Assembly (NCBI RefSeq): GCF_000307105.1
Contig: NC_018645.1
Coordinates: 2,379,501 to 2,443,500, forward strand
Length of the DNA stretch: 64,000 nt
Direction: 5' to 3'
Source of the DNA: Desulfobacula toluolica Tol2
GTDB lineage: Bacteria; Desulfobacterota; Desulfobacteria; Desulfobacterales; Desulfobacteraceae
Each line of letters begins with the position of its first letter. Positions within the stretch are counted from its first letter, which is position 1. The notes below the pieces were generated by a model, which worked only from the letters and a program-made list of their open reading frames with translations, was not told where the DNA came from and made no database searches. A program made the position numbers and the translations under genes. Below are positions 45,618 to 53,312 of the stretch, piece after piece.

Positions 45618-47240
45618 ATGAAAAAGATCCAGTTAACTCAGGAGGAGGTTGATGCCCTTTTGGAAAGGGTAAAGGCTAATAATCTCACCAACGGAGATTA
45701 TGATATCATTAAATCCATGGCTGATGCTGTCACGATTTTAAGCCAGGCTCTTAATAAAAAAGCAACCTCTATAAAACGGCTGTTGACCATGCTGCTTGGT
45801 GCAAAGACTGAAAAAAAGGATAAGGTGTTGAAAAACACCACCACTACGAATAACAATAACACCACCGCCAACAATAATGATAAATCTAAAAAGGGTACTG
45901 CAGCAAAACCCGGTTCAAATAAGAAAAAAGCGGGACATGGCCGAATACCGGCTTGTGACTACACAGGAGCCGACAGGGTCTCCATATCCCATGATAAGCT
46001 CAAGCACAAAGATCCATGTCCCTTATGTCCAAATGGTAAACTTTACAAAATCAAAGATCCCGGTGTTGCGATCAGGATCAACGGTCAGGCACTCTTGAAT
46101 GCAACCGTGTATGAACTGGAGAAACTGCGCTGTAACCTGTGTGGAGAAGTCTTTACAGCAGCAGCTCCGGATAACACCACCGGAAAACAGTATGATGAAA
46201 CTGCCAAAGCCATGATCGCCCTTTTAAAGTACGGCTGCGGTTTTCCCTGGTACCGCCTGGCAGGTCTTCAGAAAAGCCTGGGTATTCCTGTTCCGGCATC
46301 CATCCTGTGGGAAAATGCAGAATCATCAGCAGACCACATCTATCCTGCATTTGATGAACTCATGCGGCAAGCGGCCCAGGGCAACGTCTTCCAAAATGAT
46401 GACACCACCATGAAAATCCTGGATTTGATCAAGGAAAACCAGTTTTTGGATAAAAAGGAACGTACTGGAATTTTTACCTCCGGCATCATCTCAGTTTTAG
46501 ATGATGATAAATGGATCGCCCTTTTTTTCACGGGCCGCTGCCATGCCGGTGAAAATATTGCATCCCTTTATGACCTGAGGAATAAAGAAAAGCCTCCACC
46601 GCTTCAGATGTGCGATACCCTCTCCAGGAACATGTCTTCCGAGTTTAAAATTATTCTCATCCATTGCATGGTCCATGCCCGCCGAAATTTTGTCGATGTG
46701 GTGACAGCCTTTCCGGATGAATGCCGTCATGTCATTGAAATCCTGGCCAAGGTCTATGAAACTGATGCCATTGCAAAAACCGAACGGATGAGCCCGGAAG
46801 AGCGGCTGACATATCACCAGACTCACAGCGGTCCCAAAATGAAAGCGTTACGAACTTGGCTGGACAAGCAGATTAATGAAAAGCTGGTTGAACCCAATTC
46901 CGGTATAGGCAATGCCATTGCCTATATGCGAAAACACTGGACAGAACTCACCCAATTTCTAAGGGTTCCCGGCGCACCGCTTGATAATAATATCTGCGAA
47001 CAGGCCTTGAAACGCAGTATTCTTAACCGAAAAAATGCTCTGTTTTACAAAACTCAGCACGGAGCTTACATCGGAGATATGTTCATGAGCCTTATTCATA
47101 CCTGCAGTTTAATGAAGGTCAATCCCTTTAATTATCTGGTGGCCCTTCAAAAATATTCTGCCCGGGTGTTTAAAAATCCCTCCCAATGGATGCCCTGGAA
47201 CTATGAGACAGCTGCAACTCTTGCGGCACAGTCGGCCTGA
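45618..47240 (+). CDS. tnpC: IS66-type TnpC transposase
   Basis: 540 residues from ATG 45618 (a TTG two codons upstream is possible). Asn/Thr-rich linker (TTTNNNNTTANNN, about 78-90), zinc-binding region (CPLCPNGK ... LRCNLCGE), and the DDE core: QNDDTTMKIL, MVHARRNFVDVV, and PLDNNICEQALKRSILNRKNAL. Differs clearly from the two other TnpC proteins, as does its end sequence. Confidence 0.9.
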   Translation: MKKIQLTQEEVDALLERVKANNLTNGDYDIIKSMADAVTILSQALNKKATSIKRLLTMLLGAKTEKKDKVLKNTTTTNNNNTTANNNDKSKKGTAAKPGSNKKKAGHGRIPACDYTGADRVSISHDKLKHKDPCPLCPNGKLYKIKDPGVAIRINGQALLNATVYELEKLRCNLCGEVFTAAAPDNTTGKQYDETAKAMIALLKYGCGFPWYRLAGLQKSLGIPVPASILWENAESSADHIYPAFDELMRQAAQGNVFQNDDTTMKILDLIKENQFLDKKERTGIFTSGIISVLDDDKWIALFFTGRCHAGENIASLYDLRNKEKPPPLQMCDTLSRNMSSEFKIILIHCMVHARRNFVDVVTAFPDECRHVIEILAKVYETDAIAKTERMSPEERLTYHQTHSGPKMKALRTWLDKQINEKLVEPNSGIGNAIAYMRKHWTELTQFLRVPGAPLDNNICEQALKRSILNRKNALFYKTQHGAYIGDMFMSLIHTCSLMKVNPFNYLVALQKYSARVFKNPSQWMPWNYETAATLAAQSA

Positions 47241-47378
47241 ATTCAGCTGGCTTCTAATCAATTTGGGGTTCATGGTTCACAGCCTCTGGACAAATTCATG
47301 CTGAAGGTCATGCTGTATTTAGAACCATTGGTAACATACCCGTAAATAAATTTCACGCAGGCTCACCGAAAGGACACA

Positions 47379-47410
47379 AACCCTTGCTGCCCGTTACCCA
47401 AGCGTTGGCT
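47379..47410 (+). repeat. Right half of an attC site
   Basis: AACCCTTGCTGCCCGTTACC, then R' GTTGGCT (47404-47410), directly after the IS end; the R'' half is missing. Confidence 0.75.
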
Positions 47411-47479
47411 GTGCGAGTGAGCTTTATTTTGGGCTGTAGAATGAAAATAGTGTCAAAAAACCTCTTAAATTTATTGCGC

Positions 47480-47507
47480 TTGATATTTGTACCAATTATG
47501 GTACACT
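47480..47507 (+). promoter_or_regulatory. Promoter and operator of higBA (second pair)
   Basis: TTGATA (47480-47485), 16 bases, TACACT (47502-47507), then six bases to ATG 47514: leaderless. The perfect inverted repeat GTACCA ATTA TGGTAC (47489-47504) sits between the boxes, a likely HigA operator. Confidence 0.6.
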
Positions 47508-47513
47508 TTAGAC

Positions 47514-47867
47514 ATGAATTTAAATATCATCTTACAGGTTGTATTTTATCGAACTAACGCAGGTTCAGAACCGGTAAGGGAATGGTTAAAAGGTTTGGAC
47601 AAAGAGGAACGTAAAATAATCGGAGAGGATATTAAAACTGTTCAACTTGGTTGGCCTTTGGGTATGCCCTTGGTTCGAAAGCTTGATAAAGGATTGTGGG
47701 AAGTTCGCATCCAACTGAACAGAAAAATAGCAAGAGTTCTCTTTACTACCTACGAGGGAATGATGATTTTGTTGCATGGGTTTGTTAAGAAATCACAAAA
47801 AACCCCGACCAATGATTTAAAACTTGCCAAGCAACGTATGGCGACATTAGGAGGTCGAAATGGATAA
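47514..47867 (+). CDS. higB: HigB-like toxin (phage Gp49/RelE superfamily)
   Basis: 117 residues: VVFYRTNAGSEPVREWLKGL, then PLVRKLDKGLWEVRIQLNRK and ILLHGFVKKSQKTPTNDLKL. ATG 47514 is chosen over an in-frame TTG at 47487, which lies upstream of the predicted -10 box. Overlaps higA by eight bases. Confidence 0.92.
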   Translation: MNLNIILQVVFYRTNAGSEPVREWLKGLDKEERKIIGEDIKTVQLGWPLGMPLVRKLDKGLWEVRIQLNRKIARVLFTTYEGMMILLHGFVKKSQKTPTNDLKLAKQRMATLGGRNG

Positions 47868-48138
47868 ACATATCGGAAGCAATTTTGATGATTTTTTGGA
47901 AGACGAAGGGATTTTGCCTGAAACTGAGGCTGTGGCTGTAAAGCGCGTAATTGCATATCAAGTCTCTCTGATAATGGAAAAAAAACAAATATCAAAAGCG
48001 GCTATGGCAAGGCAAATGAAAACTAGTCGGTCAGCGCTGGAAAGACTCCTTGATCCTAAAAACACATCTATTACTCTTCAAACATTAGAGCGTGCTGCGC
48101 ATGTGATCGGTAAACGGTTGCGCATTGAATTTGCATAG
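47860..48138 (+). CDS. higA: HigA antitoxin, helix-turn-helix
   Basis: 92 residues; helix-turn-helix QISKAAMARQMKTSRSALERLLDPKN followed by TLQTLERAAHVIGKRLRIEF. AGGAGGT upstream. Confidence 0.92.
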   Translation: MDKHIGSNFDDFLEDEGILPETEAVAVKRVIAYQVSLIMEKKQISKAAMARQMKTSRSALERLLDPKNTSITLQTLERAAHVIGKRLRIEFA

Positions 48139-49540
48139 CATATAGCCATCGGGATAGGACCCCCCATCACTGAGGAGCCCTCCCACACCACCGGACATAC
48201 GGATCGCGTATCCGGCGGTTCGGCTGATCAGGCAGATTAGTTCCCGGGCAGAAATAATCCAAGAGAAAGGAAATATTTGTTTGGCAGAGCCATGACAACC
48301 CATTTAACCCTGCTCATGCGCCAGTGTTTCTTGCGGGAATTTCCGCAAGTGACGGCATATTGAAACGGTATGCCTCGTTTAAGCAGGTTCCGGATTTTCG
48401 TTCCGGGATTTTTCCACTGTTTCCATACAACACATCTCAAGCGGCGGATAATCCAGCCGTTCAAGGACTTGAATATGTGTCTTGCTTCGGTGAGACAGTA
48501 ATAATTCCACCATCCCCTGATGTACATATTCAATTTATCAATGATCTGGGGAAGACTTAGACCACAGTTCCGGTTTGTTAATTCTCGAACCCTTTCTTTG
48601 AAGCGCTCGATTGTTTTCCGGTGTATGCGGATCTTGGTCTTGCCGCACATACTGATAAATGTGTAGCCGAGAAATTTGTCCAGCCATGGTCGGCTGACCT
48701 TGCTTTTCTCTTCATTGACCTTGAGCCTGAGCTTTACGGTTATAAACCGTGTAACACTTTTCATAACACGTTCGGCCGCTTTCTTGCTCTTGAGATATAT
48801 GACAAAGTCATCAGCGTATCTGACAAATTTATGCCCTCTTTTCTCCAACTCTTTATCCAGTTCATCCAAAACGATATTTGAGATCACTGGTGAAAGAGGG
48901 CCGCCTTGAGGAGTTCCTTCAGCGGCAGATACAACCACCCCGTCGATCATGACACCGGCTGTTAAGTAACTTCGGATAAGCTTGAGAACCCGCTTATCCT
49001 TTATTCTTTCAGCCAGACGGCTCATGAGGCGGTCATGGTTCACTCTGTCGAAAAATTTGGAAAGATCCATATTAACAGAGTGTGTATATCCTGAGAGCAG
49101 ATAAACTTTGCCTTGGAGTATGGCATCATGCTGGGATCTTCCAGGTCTGAATCCATGACTGGACTCAGAAAAATGCGGGTCCCATATTTGCTGCAATATC
49201 TCGCTGACGGCTTGCTGGATCAAACGATCCAAAACTGTTGGAATGCCGAGCAGTCTTACTCCGCCATCGGGTTTAGGAATTTCTTTCCTTTTCACCGGTA
49301 ATGGCTTGTAGTTTCCCTGCAGCAACTTTCCCTTAACTTTGGGCCAGTGGCGTCTGAGGTAACCCGGTAGTTGATCAACGGTCATGTTGTCGATTCCAGG
49401 TGCCCCTTTGTTGCTACGGACCCTTTTTAATGCTCTGAACATGTTTCCCCTTTCAAGGATAAACGTAAGCGGTAATTAAACCCCATCTACTAAGGCCTCC
49501 AGATTTCGCTTAATATCTCTTCTCAAAAAGGAGGTGTGTA

Positions 49541-49861
49541 TTGAGCAAATCGTGGAAGAAAATAAACGAAGAAAAGGCAATATTCTGGAAAACACATATC
49601 GATCAATGGACTGAATCCCGCCTGTCCCAAATAGAGTACTGCCGCCAGAATGGCCTGAGGCCGAACAGGTTCACCTATTGGAAGATTAAATTCGGTAAAC
49701 CAAATCAGCCCACAGGACTGGTTCAGGTTCCTGTGCCGACTCACTTTTGTCAAGCAGGGCTAAAACTGAATATAGGCCGGGAACTGCAAGTGGAAATCCC
49801 TGACGGTTTTAAGAAAGAAACCCTTGAGCAGGTGCTTTCTGTATTGAAGGCTGTCCAATGA
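49541..49861 (+). CDS. IS66 TnpA-like protein
   Basis: 106 residues from TTG with AAGGAGGTG upstream; same fold as at 37974 (FWKTHIDQWTESRLSQIEYC, then RQNGLRPNRFTYWKIKF). Overlaps tnpB by four bases. Confidence 0.88.
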   Translation: MSKSWKKINEEKAIFWKTHIDQWTESRLSQIEYCRQNGLRPNRFTYWKIKFGKPNQPTGLVQVPVPTHFCQAGLKLNIGRELQVEIPDGFKKETLEQVLSVLKAVQ

Positions 49862-50205
49862 TGAATTTTCCGTCAGACACCAAGGTCTATCTATTCTTAG
49901 GCGCAACGGATATGCGCAAAGCTATTAACGGATTGTCCGTCATTGTCAGTGAACAGATGCAACTTGACATATTTTCCTCCAACTTGTTTGTATTCTGCAA
50001 CCGGACGCAGACCATTTTAAAAATTTTATACTGGGATAAAAATGGCTTCTGTATGTGGCAGAAACGTCTTGAAAAAGACCGTTTCAAGTGGCCGAAAACA
50101 TCTGACGATGTCATGAATATTACCAGTCGAGAGTTGTCCTGGTTAGTTGACGGCCTGAATATAAATCAGGCACATAAACCCTTGAAATATTCCATGATTT
50201 ATTGA
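49858..50205 (+). CDS. tnpB: IS66 TnpB (Orf2) protein
   Basis: 115 residues; GATDMRKAINGLSVIV and ILKILYWDKNGFCMWQKRLE, intact. Confidence 0.93.
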   Translation: MMNFPSDTKVYLFLGATDMRKAINGLSVIVSEQMQLDIFSSNLFVFCNRTQTILKILYWDKNGFCMWQKRLEKDRFKWPKTSDDVMNITSRELSWLVDGLNINQAHKPLKYSMIY

Positions 50206-50249
50206 TGTTAAAACTATGAAAAAGCCCGTGGTTATGGTATATACAGTCC

Positions 50250-51782
50250 ATGACTAAAGGCAAGGTAAAAGGTAATCGGAATCTGGATGAAGTGAAGAAA
50301 ATTGCTTGTGATTTGATTGATGAGAATCAAATCCTTAAAGAGCAGGTTAAATCACTTCAGAATATGATCTTTGGTCGCAAATCAGAGAAAACGCCTAAAG
50401 ATGACGGGCAAATGTCTCTGTTCGATATGCCTGAACCCGAACTTCCTATCCTGGAAAAAGAGGAGGAAGACGTAACGATTGGTGAACATACCCGTAAAAA
50501 ACGTGGCCGCAAGCCTTTACCCGCCGATCTTCCCCGTATAGATGTTATACATGAACTCAGCGAGGATGAAAGACAGTGCAACTGCGGTTGCCTTAAGGAA
50601 CGCATCGGCCAGGAAGAGTCAGAACAACTGGACTATATCCCTGCCAAAGTAAGGGTACTTCGAAACATCCGGTATAAATACGCCTGCAAAAATTGTGAAG
50701 GTGTGGAAGACGACGGCCCCACCGTGTCAATTGCCAGGATGCCTGAACAGATTATCCCCAAAAGCATTGCTACCCCGGGCCTTCTGGCACATATTCTGAC
50801 CGCAAAATTTGCAGATGCCCTGCCGTTTTACCGTCAGGAAAAGCAATTTACCAGGATCGGTATTGAACTTGGCCGGTCGACCATGTGTACATGGGCCATG
50901 AAAGTCGCTGACGCCTGTGATATTCTAATCGACATGATGCAAAAGGACATACTGGCAAGCCCGATGATTGGTGCTGATGAAACACCTCTTCTGGTCTTAA
51001 AGGGCCCCCGGAAATCAAAATCATATATGTGGATTTTTAGAGGTGGTCCGCCTGATATGCCAATTATTCAATTCCAATATCATCCGACACGATCCGGAGA
51101 TGTTGCCGCATCATTTTTGAATGGATACAAAGGCATTGTTCAGACGGATGGCTATAAAGGATATGATTTTCTGGACAAAATAACAGATATCATTCATGTG
51201 GCATGCTGGACTCACGCCCGCAGGGGATTTAAAAATGTAACAAAAGCTGCAGGGAATAAAAAGAGTTCGTCGGGCAATGCCGGCACCGCTTTAAAGTATA
51301 TCAGTCTGCTTTATAAAATTGAAAAAGAAGCCCGGGTGCAGGAATTAACGCCTGACCAATTATATGCTCGGAGGCAAAAAGAAGCGGTTCCAATTTTAGA
51401 AGAGTTCAAGAAATGGCTTGATGCAAGAGTGGAAAAAGTTCCTCCCAAAAGTCTGCTTGGCAAGGCGATCCATTATACTCTCAACCAATGGCACAGGCTC
51501 ATCCAATACACGACCGACGGAATCATCAGGCCTGATAACAATCTGGTTGAAAATGCCATCCGACCTTTTGTGGTCGGACGAAAGAATTGGCTTTTCTCGG
51601 ACACCGTTAAGGGTGCCCGGGCCAGTGCACTGATTTACAGCTTGATTGAAACAGCCAAATCAAATGGGCTGGAGCCATATTGGTATCTCAAATATCTGTT
51701 TGAACACTTGCCTGAGGCTATGACGGAAGATGATTTTAAGGCGTTGCTTCCATACAATGTCGATAAAAAACAGTTGGCTTGA
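50250..51782 (+). CDS. tnpC: IS66 TnpC transposase
   Basis: 510 residues, clearly homologous to the protein at 38705: zinc region CNCGCLKERI / CKNCEGVEDDGP, catalytic MIGADETPLLVL, IVQTDGYKGYDFL, NNLVENAIRPFVVGRKNW. Complete. Confidence 0.93.
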   Translation: MTKGKVKGNRNLDEVKKIACDLIDENQILKEQVKSLQNMIFGRKSEKTPKDDGQMSLFDMPEPELPILEKEEEDVTIGEHTRKKRGRKPLPADLPRIDVIHELSEDERQCNCGCLKERIGQEESEQLDYIPAKVRVLRNIRYKYACKNCEGVEDDGPTVSIARMPEQIIPKSIATPGLLAHILTAKFADALPFYRQEKQFTRIGIELGRSTMCTWAMKVADACDILIDMMQKDILASPMIGADETPLLVLKGPRKSKSYMWIFRGGPPDMPIIQFQYHPTRSGDVAASFLNGYKGIVQTDGYKGYDFLDKITDIIHVACWTHARRGFKNVTKAAGNKKSSSGNAGTALKYISLLYKIEKEARVQELTPDQLYARRQKEAVPILEEFKKWLDARVEKVPPKSLLGKAIHYTLNQWHRLIQYTTDGIIRPDNNLVENAIRPFVVGRKNWLFSDTVKGARASALIYSLIETAKSNGLEPYWYLKYLFEHLPEAMTEDDFKALLPYNVDKKQLA

Positions 51783-52441
51783 CCTTCCGCCCCCTGAGTG
51801 GGGTTAAAACATCGCTTACGGATAAACTCCATGAGTCGGGAACTTTCTGTCGGACTTTCGGTGATCTGTAACGCTGTGAACATTTCCATCTGCTGTGGCA
51901 ATATGTCCATAAGTATACACCTCCTATTTGTCTCTATCATTTACCCGTACCATTCGGTCCGGGCACCGTTCGGGCCTTCACCGGGGTGAGTCCTCCGTGG
52001 AATTCACGGCTCGTTTTCCTGCGGCTACTATGCCCTCTGCTGACTTCTTCCATGCGGTCGGAGCAGGTTACCCTGCCCTCAGCCAATTTCTGCCGCACGC
52101 GGCATCCCAGGGCAGCATGGAAGATCTCCCGGGGTAAAACACACGTCTTTCAATACGTGGGTGCCGAGTATACGGACATTGCCTATAATGGATAGAGGAC
52201 TTTACCTTGTGTTGCAGGCTCGTCCCGCAAATGCACGCCTAACTCGATTTCTGTACGTCACCCCGTACTTTTGTGCCACTCCGCCTCGGCGAAGCCACTG
52301 CCTTCCGGAGTACCGTCACCGGGACCCCGTTGTGATAACACTATGCCCTTCGCCTCCATCTGGCTGGGCTTGGGACTTGCCTTGACTTCCATAAAGGAAG
52401 ATGCAGGCTCACCCTTAAGACGTGTGCCGTGCCCGGCACAC

Positions 52442-52564
52442 AACCAGCGGGTGAACCGGACAGCAAGGGTCTCCTTCTTTTTAAAGGTTGAAAAAACTTT
52501 TGAATGATGTGCTTTCAATCAACTTTATTGGAAACCCTTGCTGCCCGTTACCCAAACGTTGGGA
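52442..52564 (+). repeat. attC site with intron 11 at its R'' box
   Basis: AAC 52442-52444, R' GTTGGGA 52558-52564. Confidence 0.85.
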
Positions 52565-52585
52565 GAAATTCAACAAAGGAAAGGA

Positions 52586-52921
52586 TTATTCCCCATACAT
52601 ATCAGTTATGAGCTTTCGCAATTGAGCGGATTTGGTATTAGACAATTTGTCAATTTTCTTTTTAAGTCGTTGCTTGCTAATAGTTCGGATTTGGTCAACC
52701 GCAATTTCAGATTTTTTATTCACGCATTTAATCTGAAGCCGGGTTCTCCATTGTGGATGCAATTTTGAGGTTAATGGGCATACGACAACAGTTTCTAAAT
52801 GCGTATTCATTTCATCTTGGCTAATTATGACAACAGGACGTACTTTTTTTATTTCACTACCTATAGTTTGATTGAGATCAGCAAAATATATTTCATACCT
52901 TTTAATATTCAAAGTCCTCAT
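52586..52921 (-). CDS. mazF: MazF/PemK-family mRNA-interferase toxin (reversed cassette)
   Basis: 111 residues from ATG 52921 (MRTLNIKRYEIYFADLNQTI). Family marks: the IYFADLNQTIGSEIKKVRPVVIIS strand pair, VVVCPLTSKLHPQWRTRLQI, and IAVDQIRTISKQRLKK. Overlaps mazE by 20 bases. A longer upstream frame exists but runs antisense-like through mazE and is not the gene. Confidence 0.92.
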   Translation of the reverse strand: MRTLNIKRYEIYFADLNQTIGSEIKKVRPVVIISQDEMNTHLETVVVCPLTSKLHPQWRTRLQIKCVNKKSEIAVDQIRTISKQRLKKKIDKLSNTKSAQLRKLITDMYGE

Positions 52922-53174
52922 CCTCCAAGCCGTCAAAAACTGTAGTGTCAAAATCGTCCCAGTCTTCCTTTTCATTAGCCATGGCTTTATATGTATCTTC
53001 CCAAGAAAGTTTACAGTCATCTTTTTTGCGGAGAAGCAGCCCTCTGTCTGTTTCTTCAAGCAACAGAGTATTCGAAAGATCATATTTCTGCAGGAGTGCT
53101 TTTGGTATGCGAACTCCCTTTGAGTTCCCGATCGGAACCAGTTTAATATCTCTTGAGCGTATTTGCTTTTCCAT
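52902..53174 (-). CDS. mazE: MazE-like antitoxin, AbrB-type DNA-binding (reversed cassette)
   Basis: 90 residues: swapped-hairpin AbrB domain IKLVPIGNSKGVRIPKALLQKYDLSNTLLL, then an acidic C-terminus (EKEDWDDFDTTVFDGLEDED) that would occupy the toxin groove. AAGGAG lies upstream. TGTAATTACA (53214-53223) is a perfect palindrome upstream, a candidate operator. Confidence 0.92.
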   Translation of the reverse strand: MEKQIRSRDIKLVPIGNSKGVRIPKALLQKYDLSNTLLLEETDRGLLLRKKDDCKLSWEDTYKAMANEKEDWDDFDTTVFDGLEDEDFEY

Positions 53175-53312
53175 CCTATCAACTCCTTAATTTACAGTTA
53201 TTTATGTATGTATTGTAATTACATTGCTCCAAGAAATCAAGAGCGTAAAAAAATAATCATATCGTGTGACATTATGTATATTATTTGCATGATACGAGAC
53301 CACCAGTACCCC

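Larger units (their letters stand above)
44624..47378 (+). mobile_element. IS66-type element 3 (divergent ends, no target duplication)
   Basis: Inverted ends TGTGTCCTTTCGGT...GCCTGCGTGAA at both sides. Flanks do not match: left is the cassette remnant, right is half an attC. A deletion next to the element is the simplest reading. Contains three genes; tnpB is frameshifted. Confidence 0.82.
49465..51819 (+). mobile_element. IS66-family element 2
   Basis: 2355 bp, ends GTAAGCGGTAATTAAACCCC and GGGGTTTTAACATCGCTTAC-type inverted repeat, 8-bp duplication GGATAAAC at 49457-49464 and 51820-51827. Related to IS66 element 1 in ends and proteins. Insertion is clean, so probably recent. Confidence 0.93.
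48237..51910 (-). pseudogene. ltrA: Group II intron reverse transcriptase/maturase, copy 11, interrupted
   Basis: Codons for the N-terminus lie at 51820-51910 and the remaining 400-odd residues, including YADD, at 48237-49464. IS66 element 2 (49465-51819) lies between. A start at the internal ATG 49442 would give an RT lacking its first part; function doubtful. Confidence 0.92.
48148..52441 (-). mobile_element. Group IIC (attC-type) intron, copy 11, split by IS66 element 2
   Basis: Left flank AGCC, right flank AACCAGCGGG. 4294 bp, which is 1931 once the 2355-bp IS and its 8-bp duplication are removed. The IS interrupts the reverse-transcriptase gene near its start, so this copy cannot make its own protein but could be helped in trans by the other copies. 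Confidence 0.93.

Noticed and set aside
52922-53182. Longer minus-strand frame upstream of mazF
   Set aside because: It overlaps mazE in another frame for its whole length and has no domain; mazF starts at 52921.
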